Notes under the pieces: model-generated
Seen by the model: only the letters and a program-made list of their open reading frames with translations
Databases searched by the model: none
What the model was told of the DNA's origin: nothing
Part shown: in pieces, positions 25,172 through 34,384 of the stretch
Layout: each line of letters opens with the position of its first letter
How positions within the stretch are numbered: the stretch's first letter is position 1
Made by a program: the position numbers and the translations under genes
Assembly (NCBI GenBank): GCA_035623985.1
Contig: DASPSJ010000091.1
Location: 66,643 to 130,642 of the forward strand
Reading direction: 5' to 3'
Origin: DAHUYF01 sp035623985
GTDB lineage: Bacteria > Pseudomonadota > Alphaproteobacteria > ATCC43930 > CGMCC-115725
DNA length: 64,000 nt

Positions 25172-26119
25172 CTACGCGCAAATCCGGTTCAGCATCTTCT
25201 CCGGCGGCCGCTCGCCCCATTGCGAGACCAGGCCTTCTTCCGCCGACCACAGATTCGAGCCGGCCTCGATATTGACGCGGTCGGTGTCGGTCCAATGCTC
25301 GTGCGTGCGTCCCCAGGGATCGGCCCAGTAGTCGTAGATCTGGCTGCCCAGGAGATGGCGGCCCAATCCCCACATATGCTCGTACTTGCCCTTCTGGCGA
25401 AGGTGCTCGTGGCCGAGGAAGACATCGTCCACGTCCTGAACCTCGAAGGAGAGATGGTTGAGCCCCGTCTTCTCATGCTGCATGCAGAAGAAGACGTGGT
25501 GGTCGACATAGTCCTGGCCGCGATCACAGCGGTTGAACGAGCCGATGATGTTGTCCTTGGTCCCGACATAGACGTCATCCGAGCAGACGAGGCCGAGCGT
25601 GTCGCGGAACCAGGCCACCGTTCGGCGCAAATCGGGCGATCCCATGACGCCGTGACCGATGCGTTTCACATGCGCCGGGCCGCGCTTCAGCCGCATCAGC
25701 TCGCCCGCCCGTTTCAGCGGCTCGTCCCCAAAATTGAGCGGCTGGCGCGGCACCGGTATCGGCGCCAGCCTTTCGATGCCGTGGACGACCTCGATCCGAT
25801 AGCCGTTGGGCTCGGTGAGCCGCACCCGCCTGCCGCCGCCGGGCTCGTCGATCGCCTCGACCGGCGAGGCGCCCGGCAGCTTCGCCAGCCGGTGCAAATC
25901 CTCCTCGCTCGCGGCATACCAGGCGAGGCCGACGAAGGCCGGGGCACCGAGCTCGGTGACGTGGATATGATGCGCGGGATCGGTGCCGCGCATGTAGAGC
26001 GCGTTTGCGGTCCGCGCCGCCCGCACCATGCCGAAATCGGTGAGGAACTCCTCCATAACATCGAGGTCCGGCGCCCTGAGCCGGCCATAGGCGATGTCGG
26101 TGACCTTGATCGTCGGCAT
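25172..26119 (-). CDS. VOC-family protein, type I extradiol-dioxygenase-like
   Basis: A 315-residue protein of two tandem vicinal-oxygen-chelate modules. Candidate metal ligands are the His in RIGHGVMGSPDL, the His in GLNHLSFEVQDVDD and the Glu in THEHWTD, matching the 2-His-1-Glu arrangement of 2,3-dihydroxybiphenyl/catechol 2,3-dioxygenases. GGGGAGG stands five bases before the ATG. The gene converges on the ABC operon (22-base gap). A ring-cleavage role is plausible; the substrate is unknown. Confidence 0.82.
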   Translation of the reverse strand: MPTIKVTDIAYGRLRAPDLDVMEEFLTDFGMVRAARTANALYMRGTDPAHHIHVTELGAPAFVGLAWYAASEEDLHRLAKLPGASPVEAIDEPGGGRRVRLTEPNGYRIEVVHGIERLAPIPVPRQPLNFGDEPLKRAGELMRLKRGPAHVKRIGHGVMGSPDLRRTVAWFRDTLGLVCSDDVYVGTKDNIIGSFNRCDRGQDYVDHHVFFCMQHEKTGLNHLSFEVQDVDDVFLGHEHLRQKGKYEHMWGLGRHLLGSQIYDYWADPWGRTHEHWTDTDRVNIEAGSNLWSAEEGLVSQWGERPPEKMLNRICA

Positions 26120-26199
26120 AGGCGCCTCCCCGTCGGGCTTCGTTTGTTGAACGAAGAGTAGAGCGTTTTCGCCCCCGCCGGCAATCGCCGGAACGACAC

Positions 26200-27375
26200 T
26201 CAGGACGCGAACGGCCGGAAGTGCTTCGCCAGCGCCAAACCTTGATTCTGATAGTTGGATCGGATGCCGGAGCCATAAACGCGGTCGGGATGACCGGCCA
26301 TCCGCTCATAGCGCAACCAGGCAACGGTCTGACCGTGCTCGAGCATGAACGGCACTTCGTGCGAGCGCACCTCCAGCACGGCACGGCTGCCGCGGGCCTC
26401 TCCGTCCCAGCCGAAGCCGGGGTCGAAGAAGCCCGCGTAATGGACGCGGTACTCGCCGGAGCGGGTGTAGTACGGCACCATCTCCGCCGCGAGGTCGGGC
26501 GGCACGCCCACCTCCTCGGCGGTGGCAAGGATATAGAACTCATCGGGGTCGAGGATCAGCGCGGCGTCGCGGCGATAGGTGATGGGTTCCCAATAATCAT
26601 AGGGGTCATAGGCGCCGACGGCGTCGATATCGATCTTGTCGGTGTGCTTCTTGGCGCGATAGCCGATGACGCTGCCGGGGCCGGCGCCCTTCAAATCGAT
26701 CGTCACAGGCACGAGATTGTCGCGGATCTGCAGCCGAGCGGCGGCGGAGCGCAGGAGTTGGCCGGCATCGTAGAGACGGTGCAGCTCGCTTGCGGCGATG
26801 ATGGGATTGCCGCGCTGGAAGCGCAACTGGTTGAGCCGCGAGCCTTGCCGCGCGACGATGCTGAAGGTCTGCGGCGCCACCTCGAGATAAAGCGGTCCCT
26901 CGTAGCCGCGCTCGACCTGATCGAAGACGGTGCCGCGATCGGTGATGAGCCGCGTCAGCACGTCGAGCCGGCCGGTGGAACTTTTGGGATTGGCAAAGCC
27001 GGTGAGCGCGCCCGTCAGCCTGACGCTCTCCAGCAGCGGCACGACATAGACGCACCCGCGCTCAAGCACCGCGCCCTCGGCCAGATCGAGCGGATAGCCC
27101 CCCATCTCCTTGACCTTGTCCATGACCGCAGCATTGGGTCCAGGCAGGAAGCTCGCCCGCACGCGATAAGCATGATGGCCGAGGCGCAGATCCATGCTCG
27201 CCGGCTGGATCTGCGCGGGCTCGATCTCGGGCGCAGCGGTGACCTCGCGCGCGCGGATCATCGCCATGATGGCCTGATAGGGCAAAACGCCGGTGCCCGT
27301 CCGAAAGCCGAGGCCGGCCGGGCCTGTCTCGGAGGCGGCATGGAGGGCCGCTGCTGCGCTGGGGCTGTCCGTCAT
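26200..27375 (-). CDS. dcd: dCTP deaminase, long alphaproteobacterial form
   Basis: About 391 residues from ATG 27375; ATG 27384 or TTG 27414 are alternatives. It contains the dUTPase/DCD-fold signature GALTGFANPKSSTGRLDV, a second trimer-forming half ending AWLRYERM, and YGSGIRSNYQNQGLALAKHF at the C-terminus. The alphaproteobacterial form has a duplicated domain and is about twice the length of the E. coli enzyme. It converts dCTP to dUTP for thymidylate synthesis. Confidence 0.88.
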   Translation of the reverse strand: MTDSPSAAAALHAASETGPAGLGFRTGTGVLPYQAIMAMIRAREVTAAPEIEPAQIQPASMDLRLGHHAYRVRASFLPGPNAAVMDKVKEMGGYPLDLAEGAVLERGCVYVVPLLESVRLTGALTGFANPKSSTGRLDVLTRLITDRGTVFDQVERGYEGPLYLEVAPQTFSIVARQGSRLNQLRFQRGNPIIAASELHRLYDAGQLLRSAAARLQIRDNLVPVTIDLKGAGPGSVIGYRAKKHTDKIDIDAVGAYDPYDYWEPITYRRDAALILDPDEFYILATAEEVGVPPDLAAEMVPYYTRSGEYRVHYAGFFDPGFGWDGEARGSRAVLEVRSHEVPFMLEHGQTVAWLRYERMAGHPDRVYGSGIRSNYQNQGLALAKHFRPFAS

Positions 27376-27565
27376 GGCATGCATCGTCCGTCTTGTGCCG
27401 GCCGGATGGTGCAACGGATTGCCCGAGCGAGCAAATGTTTACGGTTCAGCGTCGATGCCTCGCTTTATCCTCGCTCGATAACCGCACAATCCGTTGCGAT
27501 CACAGGGGTTTTGGGCTTATCCCCGGCTTTCACAGAGAGTATGTCGGCGGTGACGTGGATAAGCG

Positions 27566-30500
27566 TCAATGGAAATCCCGGCTGCGCACCGGCAGCTCCG
27601 CGGGCGCGCTGAGGCCGGGATCGGCAAGCCGGCGCAGCAGCGCCGAGAGATCGACGATGCGGTCGGCGACGACGTGGATGACCTCGCCCTCGCGCTGCAC
27701 GCGGCCGGTGACCTCGACCAGCCTCGCGCCCATGACGATCGGGCGGAAGCGCTCGAACACCTTGCGCCAGACGACGATGTTGGCAATCCCGGTCTCGTCC
27801 TCGAGCGTCATGAAGATCACGCCCTTGGCGTTGCCGGGCTGCTGGCGCACCAGCACCAAGCCACTCACCTTGACCCGTCTTGCCGCCGGCGTGGCAAGGA
27901 GCTGCAGGTTCGGCAGGATGCGGCGCGCGGCAAGATCGGGGCGCAGCAGCGCCAGCGGATGGCGCTTCAGCGACAGGCCCATGGCGCGGTAATCCTCGAT
28001 CACATGCTCGCCCAGGCCCATCGCCGGCAGAGCCGCCGGCGCCTCCGGGAAAGCGCCGGCCAGCGGCGCCAGCAGCGGCAGGGATTTTTGCGCCTCGTCC
28101 TCGCCGAGCCCCTTCACCGCCCAAAGCGCCTGGCGCCGGTCGAGCCCCATGGAGCGGAAGGCATCGGCATCGGCGAGCCTTTCCAACGCACCCCGGCCGA
28201 GGCCGGTGCGATGCTGCAGCTCGGCCGGCCAGCGAAAAGGCGTATCGCGGCGCGCCAATAGCTGCTCTTCGATCTCTTCCTTGCCAAGGCCTTTGGCCTG
28301 GCGAAAGCCCAGGCGGAGCGCGCAACGCCCGCGGTCCGCCGTGGGCTCGAGCGTGCAGTCCCAGGCACTGTGATTGACGTCGATCGGGCGCAGCTCGACG
28401 CCGTGATCGCGCGCATCGCGCACGATCTGCGCCGGCGCGTAGAAGCCCATCGGCTGGCTGTTGAGCAAGGCACAGGCAAAGACCTCGGGATGGCGGCATT
28501 TGAGCCAGGCCGAGACATAGACGAGAAGCGCGAAGCTTGCGGCGTGCGACAGCGGGAAGCCGTATTCGCTGAAGCCCTTGATCTGCTCGAAGCAGCGGGT
28601 GGCGAAATCCTGGTCGTAATGGTTGGCGATCATGCCGGCGATGAACTTCTTCTCGAAGCGGTGGATCTCGCCATTGTGGCGGAAGGTCGCCATGGCGCGG
28701 CGCAGGCCGTCGGCCTCGCCGGCGGTGAAGCCGGCGCCGATCATGGCGATCCGCATCGCCTGCTCCTGGAAGAGCGGCACGCCGCAGGTGGGCTTCAGCA
28801 CCTCCTCGAGACCCGGCGGAGAGACGGCCTCCTCCAGCCCGGTGCGGCGGCGGAGATAGGGATGCACCATGTTGCCCTGGATCGGGCCGGGGCGGACGAT
28901 CGCCACCTCGATGACGAGATCGAAGAAGCTGCGCGGCCGCAGCCGCGGCAGCATGCTCATCAGGGCCCGGCTCTCGACCTGAAAGACGCCGAGCGTATCG
29001 GCGCGGCAGAGCATGTCGTAAACCGCGGCCTCGTCCTGCGGCACGCCGGCGATGGTGTAGCGTTGGCCGTCCCGCCGCTCCAGCAGGTCGAAGGCGCGGC
29101 AGATGCAGCTCAGCATGCCGAGGCCGAGCACATCGACCTTGAGGATGCCGAGCGCATTGAGGTCGTCCTTGTCCCATTCGATGACGGTGCGGTCCTCCAT
29201 CGCCGCGTTCTCGATCGGCACGAGCTCGTCGAGCCGGCCGCGGGTGATGACGAAGCCGCCGACATGCTGCGAGAGATGGCGCGGGAAGCCCTGCAGCTCA
29301 TGCGCCAGCTCGAGCGCCAGGCGCAGGGTCGGGTCGGCGGGGTCGAGCCCCACTCCGCGCACCTGCGCCTCGTCGATGGCGTCGTCGCCCCAGCCCCAGA
29401 CGGTGCCGGCGAGCGACGCGGTCACGTCCGCCGAAAGGCCAAGCGCCTTCCCCACCTCGCGGATGGCGCCGCGCGAGCGGTAGGAGCTCACCACCGCCGT
29501 CATGCCGGCGCGCTCGCGCGTGTATTTGCGATAGATGTACTGGATCACTTCCTCGCGCCGCTCATGCTCGAAATCGACGTCGATGTCGGGCGGCTCGTTG
29601 CGCTCGCTGCTGACGAAGCGCTCGAACAGGAGATCGACCTGATCGGGGTCGACATCGGTGACGCCGAGGCAGAAGCACACCGTCGAGTTCGCCGCCGAGC
29701 CGCGGCCCTGGCAGAGGATGCCCAGCCCCCGGGCATAGCTCATGATGTCGTGAACGGTGAGGAAATAGGCGGCGAAGCCGAGCTCGCCGATGAGCCGCAA
29801 CTCATGCTCGATCTGCTGCCGGATCTTCTGGGGCACGCCTTGGGGATAACGCCGCGCCGCCCCCTCGCGCGTCAGGCGCTCGAGCTTCGATTGCGCGGGC
29901 GTGCCGTCATCGCCGGTCTCGTCGGGATATTCATAGCGCAGCTCGTCGAGGCCGAAGCGGCAGCGCTCGACGATCTCCAGCGTGCGCGCCACGGCGGCGG
30001 GATGATCGCGAAAGAGCCGCGCCATCTCCCGTGGCGGCTTCAGATGGCGCTCGGCATGGGCCTCGAGGCGGAAGCCCGCCTCGGCGATGGTGCAGCCTTC
30101 GCGGATGCAGGTGACGACGTCCTGCAGCCTGCGCCGATGGGGCGCGTGATAGAGCACATCATTGGTGGCGACCAGCGGCAGCCCTATCCGCTCGGCAAGC
30201 GCCGCGAGGCGGTGGACGCGCCGGGCGTCGTCGCCGCGATAGAGATGGTGCGCGGCAAGATAGGCGGCGCCGCGGAAATCCCCGGCAAGGCGGCCGAGGA
30301 AATCGGAAAAGCCGGCATCGGGCCGATCCGGCGGCAGCGCAACCAGCACCTGTCCCTGGCTGTGCTCGACGACATCGGCATAGGCCAGCCGGCAGTCGCC
30401 TTTCCCGGCGCGCCGCTTGCCCAGGGTGAGCAGGCGGGAAAGCCGGCCATAGGCGGCGCGGTCGGTGGGAAAGCACAAGAGGCTCGGCGCATCCGTGAGG

Positions 30501-30706
30501 TCGAGCCGGCTGCCGACGACCAGGCGGAATCCCAACTCCTTGGCGGCGCTGTGGGCGCGGACGACGCCCGCGAGCGTGTTGCGGTCGGCGACGGCGACGG
30601 CGCTCTGACCCAGCTCCTGCGCGCGCAGCACCAGCTCCGCCGGCTGCGAGGCGCCGCGCAGGAAGGAGAAATTGCTGGTGACCTGCAGCTCGGCATAGGC
30701 GGCCAT
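27566..30706 (-). CDS. dnaE2: Error-prone DNA polymerase III alpha subunit DnaE2
   Basis: A 1,046-residue C-family polymerase: PHP domain at the N-terminus (AYAELQVTSNFSFLRGASQP), palm with the catalytic aspartates in PPDIDVDFEHERREEV, fingers, and a C-terminal OB fold (VKVSGLVLVRQQPGNAKGV). ATG 30706 is taken as the start because it follows the imuB stop by four bases and opens with the conserved DnaE2 N-terminus; longer upstream frames overlap imuB. It performs translesion synthesis with ImuA and ImuB during the SOS response and should be induced from the LexA box at 33006. Confidence 0.95.
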   Translation of the reverse strand: MAAYAELQVTSNFSFLRGASQPAELVLRAQELGQSAVAVADRNTLAGVVRAHSAAKELGFRLVVGSRLDLTDAPSLLCFPTDRAAYGRLSRLLTLGKRRAGKGDCRLAYADVVEHSQGQVLVALPPDRPDAGFSDFLGRLAGDFRGAAYLAAHHLYRGDDARRVHRLAALAERIGLPLVATNDVLYHAPHRRRLQDVVTCIREGCTIAEAGFRLEAHAERHLKPPREMARLFRDHPAAVARTLEIVERCRFGLDELRYEYPDETGDDGTPAQSKLERLTREGAARRYPQGVPQKIRQQIEHELRLIGELGFAAYFLTVHDIMSYARGLGILCQGRGSAANSTVCFCLGVTDVDPDQVDLLFERFVSSERNEPPDIDVDFEHERREEVIQYIYRKYTRERAGMTAVVSSYRSRGAIREVGKALGLSADVTASLAGTVWGWGDDAIDEAQVRGVGLDPADPTLRLALELAHELQGFPRHLSQHVGGFVITRGRLDELVPIENAAMEDRTVIEWDKDDLNALGILKVDVLGLGMLSCICRAFDLLERRDGQRYTIAGVPQDEAAVYDMLCRADTLGVFQVESRALMSMLPRLRPRSFFDLVIEVAIVRPGPIQGNMVHPYLRRRTGLEEAVSPPGLEEVLKPTCGVPLFQEQAMRIAMIGAGFTAGEADGLRRAMATFRHNGEIHRFEKKFIAGMIANHYDQDFATRCFEQIKGFSEYGFPLSHAASFALLVYVSAWLKCRHPEVFACALLNSQPMGFYAPAQIVRDARDHGVELRPIDVNHSAWDCTLEPTADRGRCALRLGFRQAKGLGKEEIEEQLLARRDTPFRWPAELQHRTGLGRGALERLADADAFRSMGLDRRQALWAVKGLGEDEAQKSLPLLAPLAGAFPEAPAALPAMGLGEHVIEDYRAMGLSLKRHPLALLRPDLAARRILPNLQLLATPAARRVKVSGLVLVRQQPGNAKGVIFMTLEDETGIANIVVWRKVFERFRPIVMGARLVEVTGRVQREGEVIHVVADRIVDLSALLRRLADPGLSAPAELPVRSRDFH

Positions 30707-30710
30707 GGCG

Positions 30711-32300
30711 TCACGCGAAGATCCCATGGAGATACCAGCGCGGCGTCCGCTGCGCCTGGAAGAGGCCGTCGCGATAGAGCCAGAAGCGCCGCCCGGCCTC
30801 GTCCTCGACGCGATAATAATCGCGCGTCTGCGTTGCTTCCTCGCCGCGCCACCATTCGCCGCCGAGGCGTTCCGGCCCCTCGGCGCGACGCACGCGATGC
30901 AGCAGACGGCGCCAGAAAAACCGCACCGGCGGATCGTCCGGCACCCGCGCCACCGCCTCGATCGGCTCCGGCCGCGGCAACAGCCGGACCGGCCGCGGCA
31001 GGTCGAGCCGCCAGGCGCCTTGCGGCGGGGGAAAGACCGGAACAAGGCGCTGGGCGCGCTCCGGCACATGGCTCTCACGCGGCTCGAGACGCCCGATCGA
31101 AGGCTGCCCCAAGCGACCGGCCAAGCGATCGACGAGAGCGGCGAGCGCCGCCGGATCGGCGGCATCGCAATCGCTGCCTTGGGCCGCCGGCACCGCGCGC
31201 GCGACCTGGCGCGCCACGATCCCGGCGGAAGCCGCCGCGGGCCGAAGAGACGCCGTCCTGGCCAAGCGGAGCTGCGCCGGCGCCAGGCTCTCCACCGCCA
31301 TCGCCGCCAGCACCATGTCCTCGATGCCGAGACCGGCATCGATCGTGCCGAGCCGCTCGGCAAAAAGCCGGAAGAGATGACGAAGGTCGCGCGTCGGCCG
31401 CGCCGTGCCGACCGTGGCCGGCGCCACGGCGCCATCGGTGCGATAGCAGCTCAGCACCAGCCGACGCGCACCGAGGCCCTCCTCTCCGAGCGCGCGGCAG
31501 AGCCTCTCCAGCAGCCTTCGTATCGCGAGGGCCAATGCCTCGGGCGTGCCGACCGGCTCGGCAAAGCGGCGCCGTACCCAGCGCGCGGGCTTGGGCGGCA
31601 ACGGCGAGAGCGGCTCCGCCGCCGCGCCCAGCGCCTGATCGAGACGTTCCGCCAGCCCCGAGCCGAACCGCGCGGCAAGCGCGGCGCGCGGCAAGGTGTA
31701 GAGATCGCCGACGCGGCGCAGCCCGAGCCGCTCCAGCTCGCTCGCCTGCAGAGGATCGAGCCGCAGCGCCGCGATGGGGAGGGAAGCAAGCGCCCGCCAC
31801 GCCTCGCCCGGCGGCACCACCGCGCTCTCGACGGCGCCGCACCGCGCCATCGCCCAGGCGGCGCCGGCGGTGTCGGCAATGGCGGCACGCGCGGCGATGC
31901 CTTGCCGCCGGAGGCGCTCGACCAGCGCGCGCGCCAGCTTCGCCTCGCCGCCCCGCAAATGGGCACAGCCGGTAATGTCGAGCAGGATCGCATCGACGCC
32001 ATGGGGCGTGGTCCAGGGGCTATAGCGCTGGCACCACTGAGCGAGCCGCTGAAGCGCCGCGGCGTCGCCGGCGGGATCGGCCTCGGCGACGGCAAGCGCG
32101 GGATGGAGAGCGCGCGCATCGGCGAGCGGCAGGCCCGGCGCAACGCCCAGCTCCTCGGCAGCGGCGTTGACAGCCGTCACGAGGCGACGGTTGCCGACCG
32201 TAAGGGCGAGGACGAAGGGCCTATCCGATGCAGAAGGCAGGCTGTCGCGCCGCCGGTCGATCGGCCAGCGCGGCAGCCAGAGACACATGACCCGTCGCAT
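30711..32300 (-). CDS. imuB: ImuB, inactive Y-family polymerase of the mutasome
   Basis: A 529-residue Y-family-like protein beginning MRRVMCLWLPRWPIDR. The acidic residues that bind catalytic metals in active Y-family polymerases are not at the expected N-terminal place, as is usual for ImuB. The family links ImuA, DnaE2 and the beta clamp. The C-terminus (TPRWYLHGIFA) is typical. The start ATG 32300 has GGAGG six bases upstream and overlaps the imuA 3' end by 80 bases; a longer frame to 32501 is not supported by a ribosome site. Confidence 0.93.
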   Translation of the reverse strand: MRRVMCLWLPRWPIDRRRDSLPSASDRPFVLALTVGNRRLVTAVNAAAEELGVAPGLPLADARALHPALAVAEADPAGDAAALQRLAQWCQRYSPWTTPHGVDAILLDITGCAHLRGGEAKLARALVERLRRQGIAARAAIADTAGAAWAMARCGAVESAVVPPGEAWRALASLPIAALRLDPLQASELERLGLRRVGDLYTLPRAALAARFGSGLAERLDQALGAAAEPLSPLPPKPARWVRRRFAEPVGTPEALALAIRRLLERLCRALGEEGLGARRLVLSCYRTDGAVAPATVGTARPTRDLRHLFRLFAERLGTIDAGLGIEDMVLAAMAVESLAPAQLRLARTASLRPAAASAGIVARQVARAVPAAQGSDCDAADPAALAALVDRLAGRLGQPSIGRLEPRESHVPERAQRLVPVFPPPQGAWRLDLPRPVRLLPRPEPIEAVARVPDDPPVRFFWRRLLHRVRRAEGPERLGGEWWRGEEATQTRDYYRVEDEAGRRFWLYRDGLFQAQRTPRWYLHGIFA

Positions 32301-32988
32301 CGCCTGCCTCCATGATCCAGGATGCCGGAACGCCGCCCCGGCAGCGCCAGAGCTCGACCTGCCAGCGGGCCCGGCCGATCCCAGGCTCTCCGGCAGCGAC
32401 ATCGCCCGGCAGCGCCTTGACCCGCCAGCGGGTCTGCGCCGCGTTGGGCGCCAGACGCTGCACCGCCGCCCGCTCGCCGTCGCGCCAGCGACGCAGCGCA
32501 AATCCGGTGACGCCGGAAGCCTCGGCAGCCAGCAGCAAGCGGCGGCTTGCCGGCAAGGAAAGCGCCTCCACCTCGCCGACCACGGCGGCGAGGCCCAGGC
32601 TTCTCAGCCCCTCCTCCATCGTCCACAGCACCTCGCGAGGATGCCGCGCCTGCGCCAGGATCAGCCTTGCGGGATCGAGGCCAAGGGCGGCCAGGCCGGG
32701 CCCATAGAGATCGCCCTCGGTCAAGCACCACAGCACCGGCTGCCCCGGCCTGAGCCGCGCCAGGATGCCGGCAAGAAAGGCGGCGGCGACGGCGCCGTCC
32801 TCCTCCTCGGGTCCCGCCCCTGCCACCTCATGCAGCGCCGCCAAGGGCAAGCCTTTGCCAGGCAAAGCCTGGTCGATTGCCGGCACGGCGAAAGGCAGGA
32901 CCGCCCAGCCCTGTCGCCCTGCCCCTTCCAACGCCTCGAGGCGACGGCGCAACGCCGGGAGGCGAGCGTTTCGGCTGGCTTCGGGCAT
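32221..32988 (-). CDS. imuA: ImuA, RecA-like mutasome protein
   Basis: A 255-residue RecA/SulA-like protein. The region LPLAALHEVAGAGPEEEDGAVAAAF and a Walker B-like VLWCL are visible. It is the first gene of imuA-imuB-dnaE2, immediately downstream of a LexA box, and overlaps imuB by 80 bases. In characterised alphaproteobacteria and mycobacteria this cassette is required for DNA-damage-induced mutagenesis. Confidence 0.9.
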   Translation of the reverse strand: MPEASRNARLPALRRRLEALEGAGRQGWAVLPFAVPAIDQALPGKGLPLAALHEVAGAGPEEEDGAVAAAFLAGILARLRPGQPVLWCLTEGDLYGPGLAALGLDPARLILAQARHPREVLWTMEEGLRSLGLAAVVGEVEALSLPASRRLLLAAEASGVTGFALRRWRDGERAAVQRLAPNAAQTRWRVKALPGDVAAGEPGIGRARWQVELWRCRGGVPASWIMEAGDATGHVSLAAALADRPAARQPAFCIG

Positions 32989-33005
32989 GCATGGTCGACC
33001 AATTT

Positions 33006-33020
33006 GTTCCTATTTTGTTC
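33006..33020. promoter_or_regulatory. LexA (SOS) box, GTTC-N7-GTTC
   Basis: Exact GTTC-CTATTTT-GTTC, the alphaproteobacterial LexA direct repeat, ending 18 bases before the imuA ATG. It predicts repression of the imuA-imuB-dnaE2 operon by LexA and induction on DNA damage. The motif also supports the alphaproteobacterial assignment of the window. Confidence 0.92.
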
Positions 33021-33078
33021 CCTATAGAAAGCAGAGTCAACGCCGGATTCAATAGCCCCGATTTGGAGAATTTCGACG

Positions 33079-33858
33079 CTACCGACCCCGGAAGATCGGC
33101 GTCTCCTTTTTGAGGAAGCTTTGATAGCCCTGGCGGAAATCCTCCGTATCGAAAGTCTCGTAGGGCTCGTCGAACTCCTTCCCCTCGAGCGGACGGGGAT
33201 CCTCGAGGCGCCGGGCGAATTTCTTGTGCCAGCGATTGACCAGCGGCGCGCCCGCGGCGATGCGACGGGCCGCGGCATGGGCCTCCTCCGCCACTCGCGC
33301 ATCGGGCACCACGCGGCTGACGAGTCCTTTCTCCTTTGCCTCGGCGGCGTCGAAGACGCGGCCTTCGAGCAGGATTTCGAGCGCGACCTGCCGCCCCACC
33401 AGTTTGATGAGCGCCGCGATCTCGGGATAGCCCATGGTGACGCCGAGCCGGTTGATGGGAACGCCGAAGCGGCTGCTTTCGCCGCAAATACGGATATCGC
33501 AGAGCATGGCAAGCTCGAGCCCGCCGCCGACGCAGATGCCTTGGATCAGCGCCAGCGTGGGATGGCGCGAATCGGCGATGGCGCGCATCGTGCCATGCAT
33601 GAGCTGGCCATAGGCGCGCGCCTGCTCGAAATTGGAGCGCAAACCGGCGAACTCCGCGATGTCGGCGCCCGGCGCGAACGCCTTGTCGCCGGCACCGCGC
33701 AGCACGATGCAGCGAACATCGTCCTCGGCTTCAAGCGCAATGAAGGCGTCCCGCACGCTTTCCCACATCGCCCAGGTCAGCGCGTTGAGCCGCTCCGGCC
33801 GGTTGAGCGTCACCGTGACGATGCCGCCGTCGCGCTCGATCAGGACCTCCTGCGCCAT
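33079..33858 (-). CDS. Enoyl-CoA hydratase/isomerase family protein
   Basis: A 259-residue crotonase-fold enzyme. The oxyanion-hole residues sit in KAFAPGADIAEF and GICVGGGLELAMLCD. At the two classical glutamate positions the sequence reads YPEIAALIKLVG, keeping one acidic residue. AGGAGG lies six bases before the ATG. It probably hydrates or isomerises an enoyl-CoA in acyl degradation; the exact reaction is uncertain in this broad family. Confidence 0.9.
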   Translation of the reverse strand: MAQEVLIERDGGIVTVTLNRPERLNALTWAMWESVRDAFIALEAEDDVRCIVLRGAGDKAFAPGADIAEFAGLRSNFEQARAYGQLMHGTMRAIADSRHPTLALIQGICVGGGLELAMLCDIRICGESSRFGVPINRLGVTMGYPEIAALIKLVGRQVALEILLEGRVFDAAEAKEKGLVSRVVPDARVAEEAHAAARRIAAGAPLVNRWHKKFARRLEDPRPLEGKEFDEPYETFDTEDFRQGYQSFLKKETPIFRGR

Positions 33859-33949
33859 TCTCGCCTCCTGGTTTGCGCAAGCCTAGCACATTGCTCTGTC
33901 GGCATTTTGGCCCTAAACATGCGCCTTCCGCCGCGCGACCGAGGAGCCG

Positions 33950-34339
33950 ATGGCGAATACCCCAGCGGATGATGCCGCCGAGATCGCCTCCCGCATCCTG
34001 TTGGAGACGAAGTCCGTCCCGTTGAGCCCGGTCTCTGTCGATTGCCGGCGCTGCATCTCCTTTCCGCGCGTGCGACGGCGGCCAATGGATCTCGGCACCG
34101 AGCGGATCGAGCGCATGGCCGGCCATGACTTGCTCGATGCAGTGGCCGGCGGCGAGACCGCGGGTATTTCCTTTGCGGCGCGGATCGCCGAGTGGCCAGC
34201 ATTGCCCATGCTCTGCAACGCACGGATCGACAGCGAGATGGCGGAAGGCGCGCGCGTCGTCCCGGTCGAAGCCCATTTCGAGGATCCCGGCGGCCGGTCG
34301 GCGGCGCGCGACGGCAACCGCACCGGCGCTGCCGCCTGA
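33950..34339 (+). CDS. Hypothetical protein, 129 aa
   Basis: Not recognised. The frame has high third-position GC like genuine genes here, and GAGGAG sits three bases before the ATG (a short spacing). It contains a CxxC (DCRRCISF) near residue 32 and no signal peptide or membrane segment. It precedes dedA by under 50 bases. It may be a small real gene or a chance frame; an overlapping minus-strand frame is also open. Confidence 0.4.
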   Translation: MANTPADDAAEIASRILLETKSVPLSPVSVDCRRCISFPRVRRRPMDLGTERIERMAGHDLLDAVAGGETAGISFAARIAEWPALPMLCNARIDSEMAEGARVVPVEAHFEDPGGRSAARDGNRTGAAA

Positions 34340-34384
34340 CCCGCGACGCGACGCACGCCCGTGCATCACGGCTTTTTGGTCGAA

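Noticed and set aside
28370..31975. 1,201-codon plus-strand frame opposite dnaE2 and imuB
   Set aside because: Antisense shadow of conserved polymerase genes; no recognisable domain.
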